A stretch of 10,218 nucleotides of DNA, taken from contig JAKAOI010000043.1 of NCBI GenBank assembly GCA_021812265.1, positions 1-10,218 of the forward strand, in the 5' to 3' direction. This document shows, one piece after another, positions 1 to 4,840 of this stretch. A program made the translations under genes and the position numbers. Origin of the DNA: Chloroflexota bacterium (GTDB taxonomy: Bacteria > Chloroflexota > Ktedonobacteria > Ktedonobacterales > JACDGC01). Positions within the stretch are counted from its first letter, which is position 1. Each line of letters opens with the position of its first letter. The notes under the pieces were generated by a model. That model ran no database searches. It saw only the letters and a program-made list of their open reading frames with translations, and had not been told where the DNA came from.

Positions 1-277
1 TGTCTTGCCACGCAGATTGCTGAGTAGATAAATTCGTCTGATCTTGTTGAATTTGCGTCATCGGCAAACTGAACATAGTCAATAATTGGTTAATAATCGC
101 GCCGGAATTCATGCCGCTTACCAAACAGTAAAATTGCATCGGAGGAGCAAGCGCAGACTGTCCTAACTGCGATGAAGACGAAGATGAAGATGTCGAGCCA
201 GTTGAACCGGAAGAAGTTCCAGTTGTAGAAGAGCTTCCGGTTGTTCCAGATGAACTCGATGAAATTGGTGTACTCAT
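1..277 (-). CDS. fliD: Flagellar hook-associated protein 2 (filament cap), N-terminal part, cut by window edge
   Basis: FliD caps the growing flagellar filament and promotes flagellin folding outside the cell. Only the first 92 codons are present; the gene continues beyond position 1. Residues about 53-92 carry the conserved FliD N-terminal pattern: VSGMNSGAIINQLL, then SLPMTQIQQDQ and STQQSAWQD, which correspond to the family's SGLDTDxII, P(L/M)xxLQQ and Q(Q/K)xAW(R/Q)D segments. The start ATG at 277 is preceded by GGGAGAA at about 288-294. Residues 2-36 are almost entirely Ser, Thr and Gly, ahead of a short QLGQSALAPP linker; most FliD proteins begin within a few residues of the SGL motif, so this extension is unusual. 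The gene lies downstream of csrA on the same strand, as in many late flagellar operons. Identification is firm; the rest of the protein is not visible. Confidence 0.88.
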   Translation of the reverse strand, partial: MSTPISSSSSGTTGSSSTTGTSSGSTGSTSSSSSSSQLGQSALAPPMQFYCLVSGMNSGAIINQLLTMFSLPMTQIQQDQTNLSTQQSAWQD

Positions 278-303
278 GATTGCATAATTCTCCCTTCGGA
301 ATT

Positions 304-355
304 AAAAAGATCAACTTGGCAGCCATGCCTCCCAGCAATCGAAAGGCGCTGATCT
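304..355 (-). promoter_or_regulatory. Foldable segment between csrA and fliD: possible terminator or leader element
   Basis: On the minus strand AGATCA (355-350) pairs with TGATCT (313-308), and the right arm runs straight into a five-T run (308-304). The 36-nt loop holds further short pairings: GCCT with AGGC, and GGCA-TGGC-TGCC. It also contains a TGGGAGG stretch. The element sits 27 nt upstream of the fliD start. The layout would fit a weak rho-independent terminator between csrA and fliD, or a leader that controls fliD. GGA-containing loops are what CsrA proteins bind, but the ACANGGANGU consensus is not clearly present here. No riboswitch class was recognised. Confidence 0.35.
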
Positions 356-389
356 GTTATGTTTGAAACGAGTTCAAGCACTCTTCCGA

Positions 390-761
390 TTATCGATCCC
401 TTGATATAATGATCGGCCGCGCGCCGGCAGATTTAACGGGTTGGGTTTGCGTTTGCGTCGGCAGCGCCGCGCTGTTTTCTTCCGCAGATAAAGCTTTATC
501 AAGCAGCGCTTGCAAATCTCTGTGCTGCCCATTGCGATCTTGATTTTGCGGGCGCGGAGACAGTCGGGCAGGCGCGCGGAATGAACCTGCAAGATGATTT
601 TCATTCGAAATATCATCTAACAATTCCTGCCTGACAATAACAACATCAGGAGGAGCTTCAATACCCAGCTTTACCCGCTCCCCTTCTACAGCAAGCACAT
701 AGATTTTGATAACGCCGTTTAAAACAATAGCTTCACTGGCTTTTCTTCGTAATACGAGCAT
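390..761 (-). CDS. csrA: Carbon storage regulator CsrA with long C-terminal tail
   Basis: CsrA is a small dimeric RNA-binding protein that blocks or alters translation by binding GGA motifs in mRNA leaders; in flagellated bacteria with FliW it represses flagellin synthesis. Residues 1-48 are a textbook CsrA core: MLVLRRKASEAI, GVIKIYVLAVEGERVKLGIEAP, then DVVIVRQEL. The family's RNA-contacting residues Leu4 and Arg44 are both present. The protein is 123 residues against a usual 60-80. Residues about 52-123 are a Pro/Gln/Arg/Thr-rich tail with a TQTQTQ run and no recognisable domain. The ATG at 761 follows the fliW TGA (763-765) after one base, and AAGGAG of the ribosome-binding site lies inside the fliW end, so the two are probably translationally coupled. 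Confidence 0.93.
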   Translation of the reverse strand: MLVLRRKASEAIVLNGVIKIYVLAVEGERVKLGIEAPPDVVIVRQELLDDISNENHLAGSFRAPARLSPRPQNQDRNGQHRDLQALLDKALSAEENSAALPTQTQTQPVKSAGARPIIISRDR

Positions 762-762
762 G

Positions 763-1317
763 TCACGCTCCTTTTTCCCTCATAAAAGGGATATTTTGAT
801 TGGGCTGGCTCGTTTCATGCTCAAGCGGTTGCCTGGTGAGAATTTCAATAAACTCTTTGGCAAATTGACCGTCAAGAACCGGAGTTCTTAACGGATAGAC
901 CTGCTCATTGAGAACAATTTGTTTCCCAAGTTTCGTCTTGATATTTATGATGAGCGGCCCTGCAAGGTTCGCGTAAAGAACAGGCGGCTTCCGCTGCAGG
1001 GTAAGGACACATAAAACAAGAGCTTCCGAGACATCGGCAAGCTGCAAAAACGCAACATCACTTTCATCCAATTCAAAGTCATAATTCACTTTCAGCCAAA
1101 CAGGGTTTGCAACCGCTATCGAAATACCCTGCGCATCTAAACAAACCAATTCACCTAGTTTATCTGCAGGGTATGGCTGCAAAATAAAATTCCGCCATTC
1201 CGGACAACCAATCAGGCCATTAGGAAACACTACTTTGAAAGGATCCCAGACTCGCTCTCGCATTTGATTCTCCTCAGATACATTGATAGCGGCAATAGCC
1301 GACGTACTGTTGTTCAT
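763..1317 (-). CDS. fliW: Flagellar assembly factor FliW
   Basis: FliW binds flagellin in the cytoplasm and, when flagellin is exported, binds CsrA and relieves its repression; it acts as the sensor arm of that loop. The 184-residue protein shows the family pattern: FPNGLIG at 31-37, the SIAVANPVWL strand at 66-75 and the highly characteristic ANLAGPLIINIKTKLGKQIVL region at 116-136. The ATG at 1317 has AAGGAG eight bases upstream. A second in-frame ATG at 1263 (residue 19) has an equally good GAGGAG six bases upstream, so a 166-residue product is possible; FliW proteins usually have about 20 residues before the FP motif (30 here from 1317, 12 from 1263), which does not decide the matter. It is the first gene of a minus-strand group with csrA and fliD. 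Confidence 0.93.
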   Translation of the reverse strand: MNNSTSAIAAINVSEENQMRERVWDPFKVVFPNGLIGCPEWRNFILQPYPADKLGELVCLDAQGISIAVANPVWLKVNYDFELDESDVAFLQLADVSEALVLCVLTLQRKPPVLYANLAGPLIINIKTKLGKQIVLNEQVYPLRTPVLDGQFAKEFIEILTRQPLEHETSQPNQNIPFMREKGA

Positions 1318-1394
1318 GTCAATGACTCCTTGCGAGTTTTCTCTTCCTCAAGTAAATTTGCCCATAATTTTTCGGCAAAAACACTATACACTTG

Positions 1395-1402
1395 TAATCG
1401 GC
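1395..1402 (-). promoter_or_regulatory. Possible sigma-28 (FliA/SigD) -10 element for fliW-csrA-fliD
   Basis: The minus strand reads GCCGATTA, seven of eight matches to the flagellar sigma-28 -10 consensus GCCGATAA, 77 nt before the fliW start. A matching TAAA -35 at 15 nt spacing is not present; the bases there read TATT. fliW, csrA and fliD are late flagellar genes often served by this sigma factor. This is a candidate only. Confidence 0.3.
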
Positions 1403-1432
1403 ATATAAGGCAGGTTCAATATATTGTCTAAA

Positions 1433-1452
1433 TGTCCTTTATTTGCAGGACA
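1433..1452. repeat. Inverted repeat TGTCCT-8-AGGACA
   Basis: Perfect 6-bp arms TGTCCT (1433-1438) and AGGACA (1447-1452) flank an 8-bp AT-rich spacer. It lies upstream of the fliW -10 candidate on the minus strand and 83 bp upstream of the ROK -35. The 6-8-6 geometry is the same as the repeat over the ROK promoter, but the arm sequence differs. It could be an operator or chance. Confidence 0.3.
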
Positions 1453-1534
1453 ACAAGGTAATATTTCAATGCGGCGCAAAAACACAAAGAGCGTGTATCA
1501 AGAAAAAAAATTTCATTATTCATAGTTCATACAC

Positions 1535-1564
1535 TTGACTAACATACCTAAAATATGGTATGAT
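1535..1564 (+). promoter_or_regulatory. Sigma-70-like promoter of the ROK regulator gene
   Basis: TTGACT (1535-1540) and TATGAT (1559-1564) are separated by 18 bp; five of six bases match consensus at each hexamer. Transcription would begin near 1571, giving a leader of about 55 nt. Nothing else upstream of the gene is as good. Confidence 0.65.
1543..1562. promoter_or_regulatory. Inverted-repeat operator overlapping the ROK promoter
   Basis: CATACC (1543-1548) and GGTATG (1557-1562) are perfect inverted arms around an AT-only 8-bp centre. The repeat fills most of the spacer and runs into the -10 hexamer, so a bound protein would block RNA polymerase. Autoregulation by the ROK protein is the simplest reading, by inference from position; the sequence is not a NagC, Mlc or XylR consensus that I recognise. 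Confidence 0.5.
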
Positions 1565-1626
1565 TTTGTCAGCGGGGACGATATACAGAGCGACGCCGCT
1601 CATTTCAATGCGGGAACCCAACATAT

Positions 1627-2931
1627 ATGAACTATGCTGCTGCCAGAATAATAGCTGATTTAAACGCCAGGCATGGTAATTTGGCGCAATCCCAGCAAGA
1701 ACATGGTGTAGATTATCATAATGTTCGAGAATACAATCGCTCTCTCGTCCTCAATCTTATACGTGAAAACGGTCCGGTTCCACGGGTAGAAATTGCCCGC
1801 CGGACCGATCTTTCGCGTACAACCGTTAGCGCAATTATTGATGCGTTGCTGCATGAAGGATTTGTTCGCGAGGGCGAATCTCTGGACGCTGCGCCATCCG
1901 GCGGCAGAAGAGCCACACTGGTGCATTTTAATGAAGGCGCTGGCGCAATATTAGGTGTAGATATCGGCCGTTCACACCTTACCTTTTTAATCACCAATCT
2001 TTATGGTGTTATTCAAGCGCACTATTCCGGACCATTTGATGTTACGTTAGGACCGGAACAATGTATTCCGATCCTCATAACTGAATTAAAGAAATTCATT
2101 GCGGCGTCTAACACGCCGTGGGAAGATTTTATCAGTATTGGAGTTGGTGTACCCAGTCCACTAGATAGCTCTGCCCACAAACTAATATCCCCGCCATATA
2201 TGCCCGGTTGGGATGGAACAGACGTGGTGGCCGAGTTAAGCCGCGAATTTCACATACCGGTTTTCCTTGATAACGACGCAAATTTAGGCGCATTAGGCGA
2301 AAGCAAGTATGGAGCAGGCAAAAATATTCATAATTTTGCTTATGTTAAAATCGGCACCGGTATCGGCTGCGGCTTAATTATAGACGGCAACGTCTATCGC
2401 GGCAGCAGCGGGTCTGCCGGAGAGTTAGGGCATGTAACCATCGACCCAAATGGGCCAAAGTGCGGTTGCGGAAATTATGGATGCTTAGAATCGCTGGCTT
2501 CGGCGCGGGTAATTATCGCTGAGTCGCGGCTGTCGCAATGGTTTGCCGAAGCGCCGATTTCCGGTGTTTCGCAAAAACAACTGCGCAGCAACGAAATTCT
2601 CAATATTACCGACGCTATTGCTGCGGCTCTGGCGGGAGACGAAACCAGCAGAAAAGCTTTTGTGCGCGCAGGAGAATATATTGGTATTGCGCTGGGCGGC
2701 CTGATTAACTTATTTAATCCCGAAGTTATTATTCTTGATGGCGGCGTTGCCCGCGCCGGCGCATTACTCATCGACGCTATTGCCCGAACCGCCGAAGCGC
2801 GAAGTGTTAAAACTGCCTGGCGAAAAACTCACATTATTCCCGGCGACCTAGATAAAAATGCCATTGCTTTGGGCGCTGTCGCAATGGTTATCGATCGCGC
2901 TTTCGGAACGCTGCGGCTGTCAGCGCCATAA
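1627..2931 (+). CDS. ROK-family transcriptional regulator (NagC/XylR type)
   Basis: ROK repressors join an N-terminal winged-helix DNA-binding domain to a sugar-kinase-like domain that senses a carbohydrate. Here residues 33-80 are the HTH, with VREYNRSLVLNLIRENGPV and RTDLSRTTVSAIIDALLHEG typical of the family. The kinase-like domain begins with the DIGRSHL phosphate loop (112-118). It has the catalytic-type Asp in LDNDANLGALGE (Asp217), GTGIGCG at 243-249, and the complete ROK signature from GH at 268-269 to the zinc ligands Cys279, Cys281 and Cys286 in CGCGNYGCLE. At 434 residues it is full length. The retained catalytic motif does not prove kinase activity, because many ROK repressors keep it. 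No strong ribosome-binding site precedes the ATG, but no other in-frame start lies upstream. It probably controls the sugar transporter that follows on the same strand. The ligand is unknown. Confidence 0.92.
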   Translation: MNYAAARIIADLNARHGNLAQSQQEHGVDYHNVREYNRSLVLNLIRENGPVPRVEIARRTDLSRTTVSAIIDALLHEGFVREGESLDAAPSGGRRATLVHFNEGAGAILGVDIGRSHLTFLITNLYGVIQAHYSGPFDVTLGPEQCIPILITELKKFIAASNTPWEDFISIGVGVPSPLDSSAHKLISPPYMPGWDGTDVVAELSREFHIPVFLDNDANLGALGESKYGAGKNIHNFAYVKIGTGIGCGLIIDGNVYRGSSGSAGELGHVTIDPNGPKCGCGNYGCLESLASARVIIAESRLSQWFAEAPISGVSQKQLRSNEILNITDAIAAALAGDETSRKAFVRAGEYIGIALGGLINLFNPEVIILDGGVARAGALLIDAIARTAEARSVKTAWRKTHIIPGDLDKNAIALGAVAMVIDRAFGTLRLSAP

Positions 2932-2943
2932 CACCTAGCAAGA

Positions 2944-2974
2944 AACAGCAAACGTGTATCAGGTATACGCTGTT
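2944..2974 (+). other. Imperfect hairpin just after the ROK gene
   Basis: AACAG (2944-2948) pairs with CTGTT (2970-2974), and CGTGTA (2953-2958) pairs with TATACG (2964-2969) with one G-U pair, leaving a CAAA bulge and a five-base loop. No T-run follows, so it is not a classical terminator. It may protect the mRNA end or be a binding site. Confidence 0.35.
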
Positions 2975-3008
2975 GCCCAAAACAAACCAAACAACAGGTA
3001 AACACCGC

Positions 3009-3069
3009 TTTTGGGGAGAGCAGATCCGGCATGCGGCTGGATAATCCTCACTTTAGCTGCCCCTCAAAA
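3009..3069 (+). other. Candidate structured RNA element in the ROK downstream region
   Basis: TTTTG (3009-3013), GGG (3014-3016) and GCAG (3020-3023) pair in order with CAAAA (3065-3069), CCC (3061-3063) and CTGC (3057-3060), leaving an AGA bulge and a T bulge. Inside the closed loop ATCC (3024-3027) pairs with GGAT (3039-3042). This gives a two-level stem of about 60 nt. It lies between two genes and matches no riboswitch or small-RNA class that I recognise. Chance pairing is possible, since the estimate was done by eye. Confidence 0.3.
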
Positions 3070-3080
3070 ACACTTATGTT

Positions 3081-3110
3081 GGTTTTGGCAAAACCTGCTT
3101 TAAAAAATTT
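3081..3110 (+). terminator. Possible terminator of the ROK gene
   Basis: GGTTTT (3081-3086) and AAAACC (3090-3095) form a short hairpin with a GGC loop, followed by TGCTTT and then an A/T-rich tract. The stem is short and the T-run is interrupted, so termination would be weak. It lies just before the next promoter, which supports the reading. Confidence 0.35.
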
Positions 3111-3132
3111 TTAAGAATCTTTTAAAAAAGTA

Positions 3133-3161
3133 TTGTATCGCAGGATAAAAAGCTGTATAAT
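3133..3161 (+). promoter_or_regulatory. Promoter of the sugar ABC transporter operon
   Basis: A perfect TATAAT (3156-3161) lies 17 bp after TTGTAT (3133-3138), which keeps the TTG of the -35 consensus. The predicted start is near 3167-3169. The poor second half of the -35 would fit a controlled promoter. Confidence 0.6.
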
Positions 3162-3165
3162 TGAT

Positions 3166-3177
3166 TTAAGCGCTTAA
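3166..3177. promoter_or_regulatory. Perfect 12-bp palindromic operator TTAAGCGCTTAA at the transcription start
   Basis: TTAAGCGCTTAA is fully symmetric and begins four bases after the -10 hexamer, a classic repressor position. The centred CG with flanking AAG/CTT resembles operators of LacI/GalR-family sugar repressors. No LacI-type gene is in the window; the only regulator present is the ROK protein, whose own promoter carries a different repeat. Either the ROK protein binds here too, or a second repressor encoded elsewhere does. Confidence 0.6.
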
Positions 3178-3511
3178 CTAGATGTTTTGTTTCTATCAGA
3201 AAGGAGACATAGTATTTCACATACCCTGCTTTTCTGCTAAACCGATTGCGCCGCAAGATTTTTATTGCGCCAAGACAAACAAACAACAAAATAATCAAAC
3301 CTGCGCGCATCGATACACGGTTTTGTGAGCCGGAAACTATCGAACTCAAAAATTTTTATTTTCAGCAGAAGCAAGCGGCAAAAATAGTGAAATATCGCGA
3401 CACATTCACACAGCGCAATCCACCGTTTGCAGGCAAACGGTGTTGTGGTTTGCCGCCAATGAAAGGCGGCAGTTCAATCGAAGCAGAAATTATTCAATGG
3501 AGGCTACAACC
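3178..3511 (+). promoter_or_regulatory. Long 5' leader of the transporter operon with two tandem hairpins
   Basis: About 340 nt separate the predicted transcription start from the binding-protein start. No convincing gene is present. Near its 3' end are two strong adjacent hairpins. The first has CACCGTTTG (3421-3429) paired with CAAACGGTG (3434-3442) around a CAGG loop. The second has TGCCGCC (3451-3457) paired with GGCGGCA (3465-3471) around AATGAAA. Neither is followed by a T-run, so they are not simple terminators. The ribosome-binding site TGGAGG (3498-3503) follows 26 nt after the second. Earlier, ATTGCGCC is repeated at 3245-3252 and 3264-3271, each followed by CAAGA-like bases. An isolated AAAGGAGA at 3200-3207 has no standard start codon at useful distance. 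Confidence 0.5.
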
Positions 3512-4603
3512 TTGGACGAACAAAACGCTATGGGCAAATTTTTGCAATCTCCTATCGGCCGCAGAAACTTTTTAAAACAAGCGGCAATTGCCGGCGGCGC
3601 CGGAGCCGGGCTATCAGCGCTTCTAGCAGCTTGCGGGTCTACACCAGTCGCCGCTGCCGGATCTGAAGGAAATTTTCCTTCTCATCCGCAATACAACTTT
3701 GTTTTTGTGAACCACGTAACCACTAATCCCTTCTTTACAGCAACACAGTATGGTATTCAAGACGCCGCAGCTCTTCTTGGCTGCAAATTTCAGTGGACAG
3801 GGTCTGAAAACAGCGTTGTATCTGATATGGTAACAGCGATCAATACCGCTATTGCCAACAACGTGGACGGTATTGCCACAACAATTGTAGACCCAACCGC
3901 ATTTAACGCGCCGATTGCTGCGGCAATTCAGGCAGGTATCCCCGTTGTTGCATATAACGCCGATGCTCCGGCGTCCAGCAACAACAAGCGCTATGCCTAT
4001 ATCGGGCAAGATCTGTATCAATCCGGTGTAGAGCTGGGCAACCGCATCGTGCAACTTGTGGGATCCGGCGATGTTGTTGGTTTTATCGCCACACCCGGCC
4101 AGTTAAACATTCAGCCGCGTATCGACGGGGCCAAAGCAGCAATTCAGGCTTCCGGCGCGCCGATTAATTTTGTAGAAGTTACCTCCGGACCAACAGTGGA
4201 TGGCGAACTTTCCATTATAGACGCATACTGGACCGGCCACGCCAGCACACTGAAGGGCATGTTTGCGGTAGACGCAGGCAGCACACAGGGTGTTGCGCAA
4301 ACTTCCAAAAAATACAATCTGCCGTCACTCGGTGTGCACACCGGCGGATTCGATCTGCTGCCATTAACCTTACAGTTAATTCAGCAGGGCTTCTGCGATT
4401 TCACCATCGATCAGCAGCCATATTTGCAGGGCATGTATCCGATGCTGCAACTGTTTATGTACAAACTTTCCGGCGGATTAATGTTCCCATGCGATACCGA
4501 CACCGGCCTGTTATTCGTAACAAAGTCTAATGTTGGTTTGTATTTGAACACAACATCCCGCTTTGAAGGCAGTTCCAGCGCTGAAAAAGTAATTTCCGGA
4601 TAA
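3512..4603 (+). CDS. Sugar ABC transporter substrate-binding protein, Tat-exported lipoprotein (FrcB/RbsB-like)
   Basis: This is a type 1 periplasmic binding protein (Peripla_BP_4 type) that would capture a sugar outside the membrane and hand it to the permease. The chosen TTG start is eight bases after TGGAGG. An ATG at 3497 in the same frame, five codons earlier, lacks a ribosome-binding site and actually forms part of that Shine-Dalgarno stretch. From the TTG the product is 363 residues. GRRNFLK at residues 16-22 is a twin-arginine motif, followed by a Gly/Ala-rich hydrophobic stretch and the lipobox LLAAC with Cys41 as lipid anchor. The mature part has the fold's usual segments: FVNHVTTNPFFTATQYGIQDAA, NNVDGIATTIVDP, AGIPVVAYNAD, and later GFIATPGQLNIQPRIDGA and TIDQQPYLQGMYPMLQL. 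The last resembles the QxPxxQG segment of sugar binders. It is the first gene of the operon with permease and ATPase. Ligand unknown. Confidence 0.88.
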   Translation: MDEQNAMGKFLQSPIGRRNFLKQAAIAGGAGAGLSALLAACGSTPVAAAGSEGNFPSHPQYNFVFVNHVTTNPFFTATQYGIQDAAALLGCKFQWTGSENSVVSDMVTAINTAIANNVDGIATTIVDPTAFNAPIAAAIQAGIPVVAYNADAPASSNNKRYAYIGQDLYQSGVELGNRIVQLVGSGDVVGFIATPGQLNIQPRIDGAKAAIQASGAPINFVEVTSGPTVDGELSIIDAYWTGHASTLKGMFAVDAGSTQGVAQTSKKYNLPSLGVHTGGFDLLPLTLQLIQQGFCDFTIDQQPYLQGMYPMLQLFMYKLSGGLMFPCDTDTGLLFVTKSNVGLYLNTTSRFEGSSSAEKVISG

Positions 4604-4840
4604 TATAACTCGCGCGTATAACCCCGGTTATTTTATATTATGTCTATGATATAATATCTTGCAAAAGCGAAAGTTTTGCTTATGCAACTATCCAAAACGG
4701 CAATGTTGCAACGGTAACATGTTTCGCCGAAACAGACGCTTGGGTTTGCGCAAAGGCGTAAAGAAAGCGCCTGCCATTTCATAGTAATGACAGGCGCTGT
4801 TTTGCGGCTACTTTTTTCAATACCATGGAGTCTTTCAAAT
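4604..4840 (+). other. Structured intercistronic region between binding protein and permease genes
   Basis: This 237-nt gap contains several pairings: ATATTAT with ATAATAT near 4635-4657, GCAAAA with TTTTGC near 4661-4680, and ATGTTGC with GTAACAT near 4703-4720. A strong hairpin then follows at 4766-4798. A perfect TATAAT at 4650-4655 lacks a convincing -35, so an internal promoter is possible but weak. The permease ribosome-binding site GGAG lies at 4827-4830. No gene was seen. Confidence 0.5.
4766..4803 (+). terminator. Strong intercistronic hairpin, partial terminator or mRNA stabiliser
   Basis: AGCGCCTG (4766-4773) pairs with CAGGCGCT (4791-4798), and CATT (4775-4778) with AATG (4786-4789), separated by one C-A mismatch and a seven-base loop. 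GTTTT follows. Such hairpins after a binding-protein gene commonly cause more binding protein than permease to be made. The short T-run suggests only partial termination. Confidence 0.5.

Larger units (their letters stand above)
1318..1626. other. Divergent intergenic region between fliW and the ROK regulator
   Basis: This 309-nt AT-rich region must carry the start signals for both directions. It contains a sigma-28-like minus-strand -10 (1395-1402), a 20-bp inverted repeat (1433-1452), a plus-strand sigma-70-like promoter (1535-1564) overlapped by another 20-bp inverted repeat, and a 55-nt leader for the ROK gene. Next to fliW there is a 25-codon minus-strand frame (1391-1314, GTG start) whose stop overlaps the fliW ATG; I do not call it a gene. 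No RNA gene was seen. Confidence 0.6.

Noticed and set aside
90..338. 82-codon minus-strand frame with hydrophobic residues overlapping fliD
   Set aside because: It reads the Ser/Thr-rich fliD coding sequence in another frame; the fliD frame carries conserved motifs and its own ribosome-binding site.
304..355. c-di-GMP or other known riboswitch before fliD
   Set aside because: Attractive for a flagellar gene, but the conserved core of the GEMM class is not present; only a simple enclosing stem is seen.
3182..3328. 48-codon plus-strand frame beginning ATG TTT TGT in the transporter leader
   Set aside because: It lacks a ribosome-binding site, would start about 14 nt from the predicted transcript start, and has no recognisable composition.
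3440..3511. GTG start at 3440 for the binding protein
   Set aside because: It lies inside the first leader hairpin without a Shine-Dalgarno sequence and adds residues that do not belong to a Tat signal.
3246..3575. 109-codon plus-strand frame overlapping the start of the binding-protein gene
   Set aside because: No ribosome-binding site; its end overlaps the Tat-signal coding region in another frame.
4650..4655. Internal promoter with TATAAT before the permease
   Set aside because: No acceptable -35 at 16-18 bp, and the surrounding AT-rich palindrome makes the match likely by chance.
4787..4840. ATG at 4787 as permease start
   Set aside because: It falls inside the strong intercistronic hairpin; the ATG at 4841 has GGAG at good spacing.
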